The position numbers and the translations under genes were made by a program. From Coenobita brevimanus (lineage: Eukaryota; Arthropoda; Malacostraca; Decapoda; Coenobitidae): 64,000 nt of DNA. Each line of letters opens with the position of its first letter. Position 1 is the stretch's first letter. The stretch covers positions 307,501 to 371,500 of the forward strand of contig CM064684.1 in the NCBI GenBank assembly GCA_032717465.1, read 5' to 3'. Positions 24,030 through 35,801 of the stretch are shown in pieces. Below the pieces are notes generated by a model, which had not been told where the DNA came from, did no database searches, and saw only the letters and a program-made list of their open reading frames with translations.

Positions 24030-24213
24030 TATGGTATACTCCTTTTACTCTTACTTGGCCTAAAATTGCGACCTCTCCATCCTGAATACTGACATGTAGC
24101 AAGAGACAACTAAATGGAAAGGATGTACAACCGCTGTCTTTTGCTGTCACTGAGCTACTTGATATAAGACGCAAAGGAGGAAAATCTGGGCCGAGTTAAG
24201 GAAAAAAGAGTTT
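24030..24213 (-). mobile_element. MITE-1 copy inside the RTE
   Basis: Begins CTCCTTTTACTCTTACTTGG and ends GGGCCGAGTTAAGG. Confidence 0.82.
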
Positions 24214-24404
24214 AATCGTATGGAGGTGATTCGTAACAGACTGCTGATGACAACGAGGGTGCTGTGGAGATATTTAAGGAAGCAGAGGGAGGGTATGCAA
24301 TCTGTGAGTCTGAAAGTGAGTGTGGGGAAGGCAAAGGTTGTGGTTATTGGGGTGGACAGAGGGAGATTAATGGAGTGGTCAGTGGTCTTGCGTCTGTATA
24401 TTTT

Positions 24405-24617
24405 TTTTTCACCTTAACTTGTCCCAGATTTTCGTCCATATGTTGCTTATTACTCATTGTTTAGCGGTAAGGAAAGACACTGCCACGGCTCTACACTCTT
24501 TCCACAGCACTTCTTCGTGCCTGCCATCATATTCTAGTGTTACGCTATTGCTGCAGCTCAACATTTCTAGATGGAGAGATGGCAATTTTAGGCCAAGTCA
24601 GGGTGAAAGGAGTATTT
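24405..24617 (+). mobile_element. MITE-1 copy inside the RTE
   Basis: Begins TTTTCACCTTAACTTGTCCC and ends GGCCAAGTCAGGGTGAAAGG. Confidence 0.85.
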
Positions 24618-24619
24618 TT

Positions 24620-25385
24620 TTTTTTTTTTTTGCGAGGAAGAAGGAACTAAAGGCCGCGAGCCGGCAATTGTTTTTCCTTCCAAGAGAAAAACAAAATACA
24701 AAAGAGAGCTAAATTCAAGATTCGAACATTTCGAGATGCCTGGACACACTGCGTTTGAAAGACTGAAGATCATAGGAGGCAGGAAATACAGACAGAGGGA
24801 GACAGTTCCACAGCTGACCTGTTGCATAAATGAAGGACTGGGAGTAAAGGTTAACTCTTGCATTAGAGAGTTGGACAGAAAAGGGATGAGAGTTTGCTGC
24901 TAGACGGGTGCTACGCGCCCGTCGTAGAGGTGGAGGAATGCATGCAGACAGTTCATAGGAGCAGTGACCAATGAAGTAGCGATAGAAAAGAGATAAAGAT
25001 GCAACAGTGCGACGAAGAGACAGAGGTTGAAGGGAGTCAGTAAGAGGAGGAGAGTAAATGAGACGAAAAGCCTTTGACTCCACCCTATTGAGAAGAGCTG
25101 TATGTGGGGAGCCTCCCCACACATGAGGTTGTACTCCACACGGGGGCAGATAAAACCTCTGTATAGAGTCAACAATTGTGCAGGGGTAAAGAAGGAACGG
25201 AGTCGGCTTAGCACACCTAATCTCTTGGAAGCAGATTTTACAAGAGATGTAATATGATCTTTCCAAGATAAGTCCAGAGTAAATGAAACCCCAAGCATGT
25301 TCAAGGATGATGCAGGATTAAGCTGAATATTATTAAACATTAGTGAGTATACCTTTGGAAGATTTTGTCGGGTTGATAGCAACCA
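24620..25385 (-). pseudogene. Jockey-like LINE 3' fragment inside the RTE
   Basis: Minus strand: NMLGVSFTLDLSWKDHITSL, KSASKRLGVLSRLRSFFTP, LLTLYRGFICPRVEYN, then after a frameshift near 25.1 kb the C-terminal end NLYSQSFIYATGQLWNCLP. These are the post-RT landmarks of Jockey-type elements. The 5' part is missing, as usual for target-primed insertions. Confidence 0.8.
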
Positions 25386-25764
25386 TCTCGCGCGGAGTTA
25401 AAAGTGTGCCATATGAAAAGGTTAAGTCAAGCCTAAGGGAGACTTGTACGTGATGTGGCTTTAGGTGTGTTGAATTTTGCTACCTGGGCGATATTAGCGA
25501 GGGGACAGGGAGTGAAAAGTGGTTGGAGGAAGTTTAGAGAGCTGACACTACACCTTATGGGATTCTGGATGTAAAATGTGAACTGTACTTCGTGTGTAGG
25601 AAGTGTGATGCTGTTTGGTAGTGACACGTGGGAATGGAGGAAGAATTTCGCCTATCTGAGCCCATGATAATAAGACGGCGAGATGAAAGCACTGGGCACA
25701 GGGGGAGACGAATCAATGTGTACAGGTAGAAGAGGATATTTGAGCACTGGAGGTCGTGGTAAGG

Positions 25765-25985
25765 TGAAGAAGGGTAAGCTGAGATGGATTGGACTTGGAG
25801 ATAATGTGGAAATACGTCGACGAGAAGTGACTGTGAGAAGGGTAAGCTGAGGTGGACTGGACGTGGAGAGAATGTGGCAATAAGTGGACGAGAAGTGACT
25901 GTGAGAAGGGTAAGCTGAGGTGGACTGGACGTGGAGAGAATGTGGCAATAAGTGGACGAGAGGAGACTGTGGAAATAACTAAGTG
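25765..25985 (+). repeat. About 66-bp tandem triplication within the RTE tail
   Basis: Three copies of AAGGGTAAGCTGAGGTGGAC followed by TGGACGTGGAGAGAATGTGG. They are derived from the RTE segment encoding KLRWTGRGENV. Confidence 0.88.
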
Positions 25986-26125
25986 AATCGCCATACACAT
26001 CTCACCGTGGGAGGGAGAGGCCTTGCGGGAAGACCAAGGAGTAGATGGGATGAGTTTCTAAGAAGGGACCCCAGGGCTGGAGAACTAGACTGGAATGCTG
26101 ACGGAGACCATTGGAAAACCGGCAT

Positions 26126-26761
26126 CAGTTAAAAATAATATCTGATCCATAAAAACATACAGCACTGCCTAAAAAAGAAAAAAAAAAATGAAACAAAAAG
26201 GAACTGGGCATCTCTCCTAACATGAACACTAAATGGTAGTTACATAAAATACAACGAGCTTTAGCTATGAGATAAGAATGAGTCTCCTTGGTTACTAGTC
26301 AAATTTATCCTCCAATTTGACTACCCCTGGTCATCAACTGCGCGGAAAGAGGTTTGGGGGTGACTGTCACATGGAAACAACCCGACTCTTTGCCTTTCCC
26401 GCCTTATAATTACGCATTTTATGACTCCATCTGGTTCTTGGTCTACCTCTTCCCCTCACTTCAGTCCTGGTTTGGGAATGTTACCATATATGGGTGGCGC
26501 GTCAGGCGTGTGCGAAGCGGCCGTTACGGTGCAGAAATATAATGCTGATAATGATGAGGAGAAGGAGGAGGAAGAAGAAGAGGAAGAGGAGGAGGATAAT
26601 GGTCGTGGTGGTGGTGGTGGTGGTGGTGACAGTATTCAAAATTGTTCCAAAAAATACGTGAAAATTTTGTATATTTGCGATACTGTTTTGGTTGCATCGG
26701 TGAAAATAATAATAATAGTCTACCCATTTCAGTTGCAGTTATTTTTCTATTATTATTATTT
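26126..26761. other. No gene; GAGGAA/GGT low complexity
   Basis: 26225-26345 resembles 41860-41965 (shared TCTCCTTGGTTACTAGTCAA-like block and a CATCAACTG end), an undescribed short repeat. A GAG/GAA then GGT tract lies at 26560-26630. Confidence 0.5.
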
Positions 26762-27065
26762 GCTTATTCGCCGCTTTGAGTGGTTAGCATAGCCGAATGT
26801 GAAGGCCCATTAGCACGAGGCCTCGAATCCTGGTGCGGGCAGCTGAGATTTACTTGATTCAGGTGTTCACCCATAGTTTGCGGGTTAGTAGGGAAAATAA
26901 GCACCTGGCGCAACACCAAGGGGAGGTAACTGTGGATACATGGATGATGCTGCGGCCTTGTCTCTTAGGATATAGGATGAATAAGCCGTCACAGGTTCAA
27001 AGGCCTCTGATATGGAGATGGGCTACCGCGGCTAATTTTCTCACGGGGCTTGCTTGCACTTTGAC
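26762..27065 (+). mobile_element. tRNA-derived SINE-like sequence
   Basis: The head carries an A-box-like GTGGTTAGCATAGCCGAATG and a B-box-like GCCTCGAATCC 35-40 bp later. A non-tRNA body with CACCTGGCGCAACACC follows. No second copy is visible here, so the 3' limit is a guess. Confidence 0.55.
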
Positions 27066-27587
27066 ATTTTACCTTTTTGTTGTCTGCTGTGATAGGATGT
27101 TAGAGTCTCCCCTAACATAGATCAAAACATTCACGAAAGAAAATGGATTGTTTCAGGACATTGAAGGGGTTATCTAAGGCATTTCATTTAATCTGTAATA
27201 TTTGACCAATCTGTGAGCTATTTTCCTTTTACAGCTGACCACTCAAGAGATGTAAAGATAAAAATGCAGTTTCGGACAATCGAGTTTATTCTGATAGTTT
27301 TGCAGACTAATCTGACCTAACCTAAATAACCTAATCTACTCAAATCAACCTACCATACCTATTCTAATCAATCCCCTGAAGCTGGCAGATGCAACCTTTA
27401 TATAATTCTCTCAATCTGTGAAAAATTCCTCCTCCCCACGGCCATCGCCCAAAAGGAGGACGATGGAGTGTAGCATCAATATAAATGTTTTCTCTATCTG
27501 CTGTGCCGAATGTACAGCTCCCGACAATAATTCTGTTCCTCCTTCCGACCTTCTGTAACTCACTGCATTAAATTTGAGTCGGTAACA
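27066..27587. other. Unique sequence, nothing recognised
   Basis: A short CCTAACCTAA-like run is at 27312-27345. Otherwise no features. Confidence 0.4.
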
Positions 27588-27895
27588 GTGGTAGGTGGTG
27601 GCGACCATCATCCACTCACTTGATGTAGTGCTGCCTACTTCTTCCTTAGCCTTTATCATTCTTTTTCTGTGCCTGCCCTCCTCTCTTCCTATTTCTCCCA
27701 TCTTTCCTGTCACTTCTTATTGCTTTTCTTTCCTTTACAGGTGGCTTTACATTGAGTGACAAGCCAAATGGTTTTCTGTAAGCCAAGAAACCATTTACAA
27801 CGCTGGATGGTAACCATAGCCAAACCATACGTGCTACCTACGTGTCAAGTGGGTTGGTGGAGGGTTAGTGCCCCTCCCTGTAAAACAAATAACTC
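27588..27895 (+). repeat. Repeat E copy 2, abutting the LINE
   Basis: Clearly similar to 7670-8000 over its whole length. Its last bases (GTAAAACAAATAACTCAT) meet the truncated LINE, so the LINE open frame reads a few codons into it before stopping. Confidence 0.82.
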
Positions 27896-29325
27896 ATTGT
27901 ACAATGCTAACATCTTAATCAGGTTGTCCTGATTAAGATGCTGGATCATACCATACGTGATGGTGTCTGGTCCAGGGCTGGTGTCTTTACAGGATTTAAG
28001 GGCAAGGAGCAGTTCATCTAGCGTAAACTCTTGGTTGTACGGGGAGTCTACGTCTTCTGTGGCAGAGTCAATAATCTGTAGCTCAGACATGCGTTTATGA
28101 TGTTGGAAACGCGGGTCATAATTGGCTGAGCTACTTACATGAGGAAAACTCCTGGTGAGGATGTTAGCAACGTCCACGGGCTCGTCATAGATGTTATTAT
28201 TTACCTGAAGGGTGGTCACAGGGATTTTTGGGACTTTATTATTTAATATTCTTATGGTGGACCAGACTTTACGTAATGGTGTTGTACGAGTCACCGTGGA
28301 CACAAAGGACCGCCAGGAGTCACGTTTAGCCCTTATTATTCTCCTTGCCTCAGCCCGTGCCTGTTTGTATGCAATAAAATTTTCCTCAGTGGGCTGACTA
28401 TCAAAAATCCTGTATCTCCTGTTGCGTTTTCTTAATGCTTGTCGGCAATCCGGCGTCCACCAATTTTCTCTATGCTTCGCCTGAACTGTAGAAGTCTTGG
28501 GAATAGCAGCCTCAGCTGCGTGCAATATGGATTGGGTTAAATTTTCTACCTTAACATCCATGGTCTCCCCAGATATATCTAAATTGGCGATCCTTGAGAA
28601 GGATCCCCAATCTGCTTTCTTATAGTTAAATTTTGGAGGTGGAGTGTCCGAAATGATGTCGCGTGTATAAGAAAGACAGATGGGTAAATGATCACTTCCC
28701 AAGGAGTCGTCGTAAGGGTCCCATGAGAAATCTTGATGTATACCAGGGGAGGCCAGAGATAAGTCAATGGCCGAAAAGTTACCAGTACGATCATCTACAC
28801 GAGTCGCTCTACCATCGTTCAGAAGACAGAGGTTGGACTGTAGTATTAGGTCGGCTACTTGCTCCCCACGACCATCGATCCTCAAGCTACCCCATTGATA
28901 GTGATGGGCGTTAAAATCGCACAACACTGACTTATTGTCGGGAAGATGTTCGAAAAGTGAATTTAAAGCATCACTATCAAAGGGGCCGTGTGGAGGACAG
29001 TACAGAGAGCAAATAGAAAAATACGTGTCATTAAATTTTACTCTACTCGCGACAGCTTCCAGGGTAGAATTTAGAATCATTTCCGTTTGTGGGTGTGATT
29101 TGTGTGTGTATATGGCAACTCCGTGACCTTCATATCTTCTATACGAGTGGTAGTGTCTGAACTGTGGAGGATCAGGATGATCCTCCAGGCGCGTCTCCTG
29201 TAAACAAACAACGTCTGGCCTGTGTATTGACAGCAAGATTGCTGTATTTTGTAATTTATTCCCAACACCTCTACAATTCCACTGTAATGCAGTGAATGCG
29301 ACGGTTTAAGATTTACGAGGGGGGC
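27896..29325 (-). pseudogene. Non-LTR retrotransposon ORF2 fragment: APE endonuclease and start of RT
   Basis: One open frame of about 470 codons on the minus strand. In order: ALQWNCRGVGNKLQ, PDVVCLQETRL, GHGVAIYTHKS, CDFNAHHYQWGS, NFSAIDLSLASP and GSDHLPI. These are the landmarks of an AP-type endonuclease, including the Glu, Asp-Asn and Asp-His positions. Then come a linker (TPDCRQALRKRNRRYR) and the start of RT, LDELLLALKSCKDTSPGPD. The RT core, including the YxDD motif, is lost at the Repeat E junction. A stop just upstream of the Val-Ala-Phe lead separates it from a possible ORF1 end. The uninterrupted frame suggests a fairly young copy. Jockey-like is the best guess. Confidence 0.85.
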
Positions 29326-29395
29326 CAGTGCTCTTAGTCTTTTTTTTGTCACCTCCTGCACGTAACGTTTTGAAACACTGGTGTTATTTCTTTCA

Positions 29396-29573
29396 CGCAA
29401 CTTGGTCAAAAAAAATTTTCCCTCTTGCAGCTTATTTCACGCAGCCAAGTGGCAGACATCCTTTCCAAAGCATTTCGTTGTAACTAGCATCATGGTATAG
29501 TGCTACTCTCGTGATACACCTCAGAATTCAAGATAGAGAGATGTCAGAATTAGGGCAAGTTAGAATAAAAAGA
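29396..29573 (+). mobile_element. MITE-1 copy
   Basis: Diverged ends (CAACTTGGTCAAAAAAAATT and GGGCAAGTTAGAATAAAAAG) and the core TTCGTTGTAACTAGCATCAT. Confidence 0.75.
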
Positions 29574-29624
29574 CTATCATCATCATCATCATTAGCATCA
29601 TCATCATAATAATCCAGTCCCAAA

Positions 29625-29830
29625 CTGTCCCATAAAAACTGGAACGCACGGCCCGGGTCGAGCGTACCCACTCCCGGCATTTAAGGCGATCCTGACTAGC
29701 CTCAAACGTCCCTGAGCGGCATTACGCGGGGGAAAAAATCAAATCTTATAAACTCCATTCGATCGGAGCACCTTAACCCAATAGACCACCAGGCTTTCTT
29801 TGGTTGTACGAGTACCACCCAGCGTAATAA
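29625..29830 (-). mobile_element. SINE C copy 2, joined to a Repeat E fragment
   Basis: Shares CATTTAAGGCGATCCTGACT-like and AGACCACCAGG blocks with 10683-10885. After about 29800 it runs into ACCACCCAGCGTAATAAA, the reverse complement of Repeat E's internal block. Confidence 0.65.
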
Positions 29831-29953
29831 AAATATTGTGTAAATATTCCCACTGGTAATATTCAGTGCTGAAATTCTTTAAGTACAACGTGATATTAAA
29901 TGTTTTTAAACGTAGGCTAATTTCACAGACTTTTTTTTTAATTCAAAATTTAG

Positions 29954-30826
<873 letters not shown>

Positions 30827-31064
30827 ACGCTTGTGTAGTGTTTGTGTATGTGCTTGTGTATATGCTTGTTTATGTGTATGTACGTTTGTATGTTTGTGTA
30901 TATGCGTGTCTGTGGTCGTGTATGTGTATGTATGCGTGTGTGTCTTTATGTATGTAACGACTAAGTTATTACAGTTAGATATCCTTCCCTATCTCCCGAA
31001 AGGAGGAGGATGCATCACCACTACCATCAACAATAACAAAACATACTGCATCTTTTTGTTATCC

Positions 31065-31070
31065 TTTATT
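31065..31070 (-). terminator. Polyadenylation signal AATAAA of gene 2
   Basis: AATAAA on the minus strand, 52 nt after the TAG at 31122 that closes the Thr-rich exon. No other coding frame nearby needs it. Confidence 0.55.
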
Positions 31071-31121
31071 TCGTACAAACAAAAGTTGCAAAGAAGGAAG
31101 CAGTGACAACTTTATAAAAAG

Positions 31122-33450
31122 CTACACAAAAGCCCTCACCACCACCACCACCACCACCACCACCACAGACGGCAGTGCTTGTGCTGACGAGGCTGTGATG
31201 AAGTTGGTTGCAATGTTGGTTGGGAAGGTCCTGTTGGTTGCAATGTTGGTTGGGAAGGTCCTGTTGGTTGGAATGTTGGTTGGGAAGGTCCTGTTGGTTG
31301 CAATGTTGGTTGGGAAGGTCCTGTTGGTTGCAATGTTGGTTGGGAAGGTCCTGTTGGTTGCAATGTTGGTTGGGAAGGTCCTGTTGGTTGCAATGTTGGT
31401 TGGGAAGGTCCTGTTGGTTGCAATGTTGGTTGGGAAGGTCCTGTTGGTTGCAATGTTGGTTGGGAAGGTCCTGTTGGTTGGAATATTGGTTAGGATGTTG
31501 GTTGGAATGGTTGTGGTGGTGGTGGTGGTGGTGGTGGTGGTGGTAGTTGGTTTAAGGGTGATGTTGGTGGCTAGTGTGGTGGAATTAGAGGCTGGTGCAC
31601 TGGTATTGTTGGTAGCAGTGGTGGTGGTGTTGGTAGCAGTGATAGTGGTGTTGGTAGTAGTGGTAGTGGTGTTGGAAGCAGTGATAGTGGTGTTGGTAGT
31701 AGTGGTAGTGGTGTTGGTAGTAGTGGTAGTGGTGTTGGAAGCAGTGATAGTGGTGTTTTTCCCTGGTGTAGTAAGAGACGGCATACGTTTTAATGCAGTT
31801 CGTAAAATATTTCTTTCTCTGTTACGAGGGTGTGCTATGTTCGTGAGACGTCTGAGTGCCATTTTAGGTTCTCTGTTAGCTGTGGTAGACCCCGAGCTGC
31901 GTGTGGTGGTGGGTGTGGTGGTGGGTGTGGTGGTGGGTGTGGTTGTGCGTGAGGGAGGTGGGGTGCGTGAGGATGGTGGTGTGCGTGAGGATGGTGGTGT
32001 GCGTGTGGTGGTGGTGTCTGTGGTAGGTGGTGTGGTGGTAGTGTCTGTGGTAGGTGGTGTGGTAGGTGGTGTGGTAGGTGGTGTGGTGGTGGTGGCGTCT
32101 GTGGTAGGTGTGGATGTGATGGCGTCTGTGGTAGGTGTGGATGTGATGGCGTCTGTGGTAGGTGTGTTGGTGGTGGTGTCTGTGACAGGTGGTGTGGTGG
32201 TGTCTGTGGCAGGTGGTGTGGTGGTGTCTGTGGCAGGTGGTGTGGTGGTGTCAGTGGTAAGTGTGGTGGTAGTGTCTGTGGTGGGTGTGGTGGTGGTGGT
32301 GTTTGTGGCAGGTGGTGTGGTTGTGTCTGTGGTAGGTGTTGTGGTGGTGGTGTCTGTGGTAGGTGGTGTGGTGGTGGTGTCTGTGGTAGATGTGGTGGTG
32401 GTAGTGTCTGTGGTAGGTGGTGTGGTGGTGGTGTCTGTGGTAGGTGTGGTGGTGTTATCATACGTTGCAGCTGGAGTGGTATTAGTGACAGGCGTGGGGT
32501 CAGTAGTTGTGGTATGTATAGCTGGTGTATGTGTGGTATTCCTATGTGTGGCAGTGGTGTCAGACGGTGGTATAGGTGTGGTGTGAGGCTTGCTGTTGGT
32601 TGGCACTGGTGTAAGAGTGGTATTACTAGCCATCCCCTTCAAAGCAGTGCGTGGTATGATCATATCAGAGGCAGCCAAGTGTGTGGCATTGTTTGTGGTG
32701 GTTGTGGTAAATCTGAGTGTCTTATTAGGTACTGTGGTGGAGGCTGTGGTAGCTGTGGTGGAGGCTGAGGTAGCCGGGGTGGGGGCTGAGGTAGCTGGGG
32801 TGGGGGCTGAGGTAGCTGTGGTGGGGGCTGAGGTAGCTGGGGTGGGGCCTGAGGTAGCTGGGGTGGGGCCTGAGGTAGTTGTGGTGGAGGCTGCGGTAGC
32901 TGTGGTGGGGCCTGAGGTAGTTGTGGTGGAGGCTGTGGTAGCTGTGGTGGGGGCTGTTGTAGTTGTGGTAGTGGTATTAGGGGACTGTGTATTCTCTGCA
33001 GATTTGGAGATGGGCGTGGTGGAGGCAGGTGTGGTGGAGGCAGGTGTGGTGGAGGCAGCTGTGGTAGTGAAGGAGGTAAGGAACTTGGGCAGGGTTGCAG
33101 AATCAGTGTCAGGTTTTGTGGTGGAGAGAGGTGTGGTGGTGGTGGTGGTGGCAGAGCTGGCAAGTGTGGTGCTGGTAGTAGTGGTGGCAGGAGTCAGAGT
33201 GGTGATGGCAGGTATTATAAGTGTGGCGGCCTTCATGGTGGTAGTGGTGGCAGAAGTGGTGGTGGTGGTGGTGGTGACGAGGGGTGGTGTGGTGGTGGTG
33301 ACGAGGGCAGGTGTGGTTGTGGTGGTGGTGGTAACTGCGTGTCTAATACCCCGGCGTCTGAAGATATCCGCCATTACAGAATACAACTTTTTCTGAAACA
33401 TCAAGCTGCTCCTGCTGACAGTGCCCTTACCTGGTACCCCACCTGCCAAC
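31122..33450 (-). CDS. Gene 2, terminal exon: Thr-rich mucin-like C-terminal region
   Basis: About 776 codons, entered through acceptor TTGGCAG|G at 33451, which matches the two bases left over by exon 36618-36779 (AG+G = Arg). The frame starts at a TTG, so it is not a first exon. It opens with a basic stretch (SLMFQKKLYSVMADIFRRRG). About 650 residues of Thr/Pro/Asn/Ala follow, with blocks such as TTTPPTTDT, interrupted by basic islands (MIIPRTALKGM, KMALRRLTNIAHPRNRERN, ILRTALKRMPSL). Then come ten decapeptides of the FPTNIATNRT type and a poly-Val end before TAG. Such composition is typical of O-glycosylated mucin-like regions, but no signal peptide is visible in this window. An in-frame CCAG|GTAAGG donor lies near its start, so a shorter splice form is possible. 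Function unknown. Confidence 0.55.
31203..31490 (-). repeat. 30-bp minisatellite encoding FPTNIATNRT
   Basis: Ten units on the plus strand read CAATGTTGGTTGGGAAGGTC plus CTGTTGGTTG. The length is a multiple of three, so copy number changes keep the frame. Only a few point differences separate the units. Confidence 0.92.
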
Positions 33451-33487
33451 CTGCCAACACCAATACAGGTTAATTAGAGGACAAACT

Positions 33488-33700
33488 GTACTCTTTTTAC
33501 CCCAACTTGGCCTAAAATTGCCACTCTTCCATCTTCAATCCTGATTTTCTAACACCTGATTAGAGTATGATGCCAGTCACGAAGAAGTGCTAATAGAAAG
33601 GATACAGAGGCGCAGCACAGTGTTTTTCTGCCACTGACCCTCGTGAAAATTAAGCTGTAAAATCTCAAAAATCTGGGCCAAGTTAAAGTGAAAGAATTAT
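33488..33700 (-). mobile_element. MITE-1 copy
   Basis: Begins CTTTTTACCCCAACTTGGCC, ends GGGCCAAGTTAAAGTGAAAG, with the core AGTCACGAAGAAGTGCTAAT. Confidence 0.85.
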
Positions 33701-34217
33701 ACGATAAATCTTAACCCTTCAGCCTAAGGACTTAATCTGTATTTTTTTTTTTTTAAAAACTCCAAAAGGATAATTTGTATTTTTTTTTTCATTTTACTCC
33801 TATCTCCGGGCAATAATATTCAACTTCGGGATTATTTAATTAGCCCTTATTAACCTATTCATTAACAGGGGATCTCCAAAGCTGATTAAAAGTAAGCAAT
33901 TCTGTAACAATGAAAGTCGGTCTCTACCCACTAATACTGTGTTCTGAACGTCACCTACTATTCTGTTTTGTACTAGATGCAAACACGAAATGAGCCCCTC
34001 TCACTAACTGGCTCTGAAATGAAGTCACATCTTAATTTTTTCCACTAAGAAAGGCAGGATCAAGAGATTTGAACAGGGAAAATACAAACACTGAATTCAT
34101 TGGAGTATCTAGTGAAATGGGCCACACTTTAACATTTACACGTACAAGTCTTAAAAATCGTGTGCCATTCTACTCTTTTTTTACATTAAACATCCAATCA
34201 TTTTTCATTCCTTTCTT
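33701..34217. other. Intron of gene 2; nothing recognised
   Basis: AT-rich, poly-T runs near 33750 and 33782. No features. Confidence 0.45.
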
Positions 34218-34405
34218 GCACCACCAGGAACGTAGGGGCTCGGTACAAGGCTAACCGGTCCCGATACTTATTTAAAGCAAGGGTGACCAGCCTCGTCTGC
34301 CCTTCAGTGGTATTACGTGAGCAATAGACCCCAGCCATCCCTCAAGCATGTACCCTCACGAGTCCCATCCAACTGGAGAGCCATAACCCACTGAACCACC
34401 AAAAC
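34218..34405 (-). mobile_element. SINE C copy 3
   Basis: Carries GGAACGTAGGGGCTCGG, AAGGGTGACCAGCCTCGTC, CAATAGACCCCAGCCATCC and CCACTGAACCACCA. The minus-strand head TGGTGGTTCAGTGGGTTATG is the best A-box match of the family. Confidence 0.7.
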
Positions 34406-34559
34406 AAACAGAAAAAATATCCTCGTTACAGGTCCTCCCTTTGAAGTATAAGAACCCAGGGCCGGGCTACTGTACTCCAGAATATTAAATAGTAAAGAAA
34501 TAGGTTTACATCTTTAGCAGCATTATATGACTGCAAATCCACTAGCTGCCTTAGACCTT

Positions 34560-34765
34560 CAAACCCAGCAGTGGAAGCAGTAGTTGTGGTCCCAGGTTCA
34601 TCTGAATGTAAACCCGGTGGACTACAGGCTAAAGCTGGCATACTCCTGTAGTCCGCCGTCCTTCTTTCGGCGATATGGGGATAGGTGAGGGACATTTAAC
34701 TATCTGAATTCCCTGGTTATATCTGTACCACCACGTGAAGGCCTCCCTCTCCACCGCCACCTCAA
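34560..34765 (+). repeat. Repeat A copy
   Basis: TGTGGTCCCAGGTTCATCTG, then AAACCCGGTGGACTACAGGC, ending TACCACCACGTGAAGGCC. Only a short trinucleotide head. Confidence 0.82.
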
Positions 34766-35026
34766 ACCTACCGACATAAGCCACACAGTGCTTTAAACAA
34801 CAATAATATCCAGCGTCTTATCCTGATATCTACAATTAAGCCCTCACAAAATGCATGACGATTCATGAATTTGACACTAGCTAACACCCAGCAATCTTCC
34901 TCATCACTGGAAAGCCCCTCAGCAATTAAATACTATCCTGATCGGCTTAAATGGTAGGGCCGTCAAAGAGCTCTTCCAGAAACTCATTTTGAATATAGAT
35001 ATTGCCTTCGTTAATTCCATACTATA

Positions 35027-35237
35027 CTCCTTTTACTCTAACTTGGCCTAAAATTGCTTTCTCTCCGTCTTCAATGCTTAGTTGTAACAATAGACTAACA
35101 GTAGAATATGATGCTAGTAACGAAGTGCTAAGGAAAGTATGTAGGGTCGTAGCACTGTCTTTTTTTTCTGCCACTGAGCTACGTGAAATAAGCTGCAAAA
35201 GGAAGAAAATCTGGGCCAAGTTAAGATGAAGGAAGTA
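35027..35237 (-). mobile_element. MITE-1 copy with well kept ends
   Basis: ATACTCCTTTTACTCTAACT followed by TGGCC at the left end; GGGCCAAGTTAAGATGAAGG then AAGTAT at the right. This inverted pair is among the best preserved of the family. Confidence 0.88.
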
Positions 35238-35257
35238 TGGGAGGATTATATCCCTAC

Positions 35258-35801
35258 CTGGGGTGTTTGAACATCCCCCCAAAAAACTGTATGCTCATAA
35301 TTCCGAGTTTGGCAGCAGTGACATTCCTCTCCTCTCCAGTACCTTCCTGAATACGTGAGGGGAGGAACCACTGAGGGTTTCACAATCCTGCGCCTGGTCG
35401 TGTGAGGAATAGACGCGTTTTTGTCCTTTAGGGTGTGTAGTCACCCCACGGTACTAACCAACATTGTCATATTTCTCTTAGCAATGATTTTAGTAAAGAA
35501 TCTGGAAATTAAACAATTTAGGAGTTTGTATATTGTCTATGGTGATTTTGAGGAAATAAAAACCATATTATATATAGTACTGTATACCTCTATCTAATAA
35601 TTGAGTGTTAAAACCAAATTTCCATTTTGTTTTTGTTCGTCCAATTCTTTTACACATATATTTTATAATATCAGCTGCAATGAAATTAACCTGTTCATGA
35701 GTAACTGGAGGAGTATAGGCAAGAAATTATATGAATATATTAGAAAAATTAGCAGCAATACATGAATTTTTTGGAGTGGGGTGTTCAAATACCCCAGGGT
35801 A
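35258..35801. mobile_element. MITE-4: about 540-bp element with 30-bp inverted ends
   Basis: The left end CCTGGGGTGTTTGAACATCC faces the right end, whose reverse complement is CCTGGGGTATTTGAACACCC. Both are followed by AAAAAA. AT-rich interior, no coding capacity. Confidence 0.65.

Larger units (their letters stand above)
23046..26125 (+). pseudogene. Decayed RTE-like LINE split by later insertions
   Basis: Plus-strand RT pieces align in order with the copy at 60.65-62.5 kb: REDWMPDAWLKNGTVNVYKR and NEMQF (23.06-23.25 kb), KVSVGKAKVVVIG (24.30 kb), then the C-terminal part at 25.45-26.1 kb (SGWRKFRELTLHLMG, RGLAGRPRSRWDEFLRR). Between these lie Repeat A (23420-23655), two MITE-1 copies (24030-24213, 24405-24617) and an opposite-strand LINE (24620-25385). 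Many stops. Dead. Confidence 0.75.

Noticed and set aside
31195..33396. Plus-strand Val-rich frames of 463 and 268 codons
   Set aside because: Antisense shadows of the Thr-rich exon; the minus frame has the matching splice phase and polyadenylation signal.
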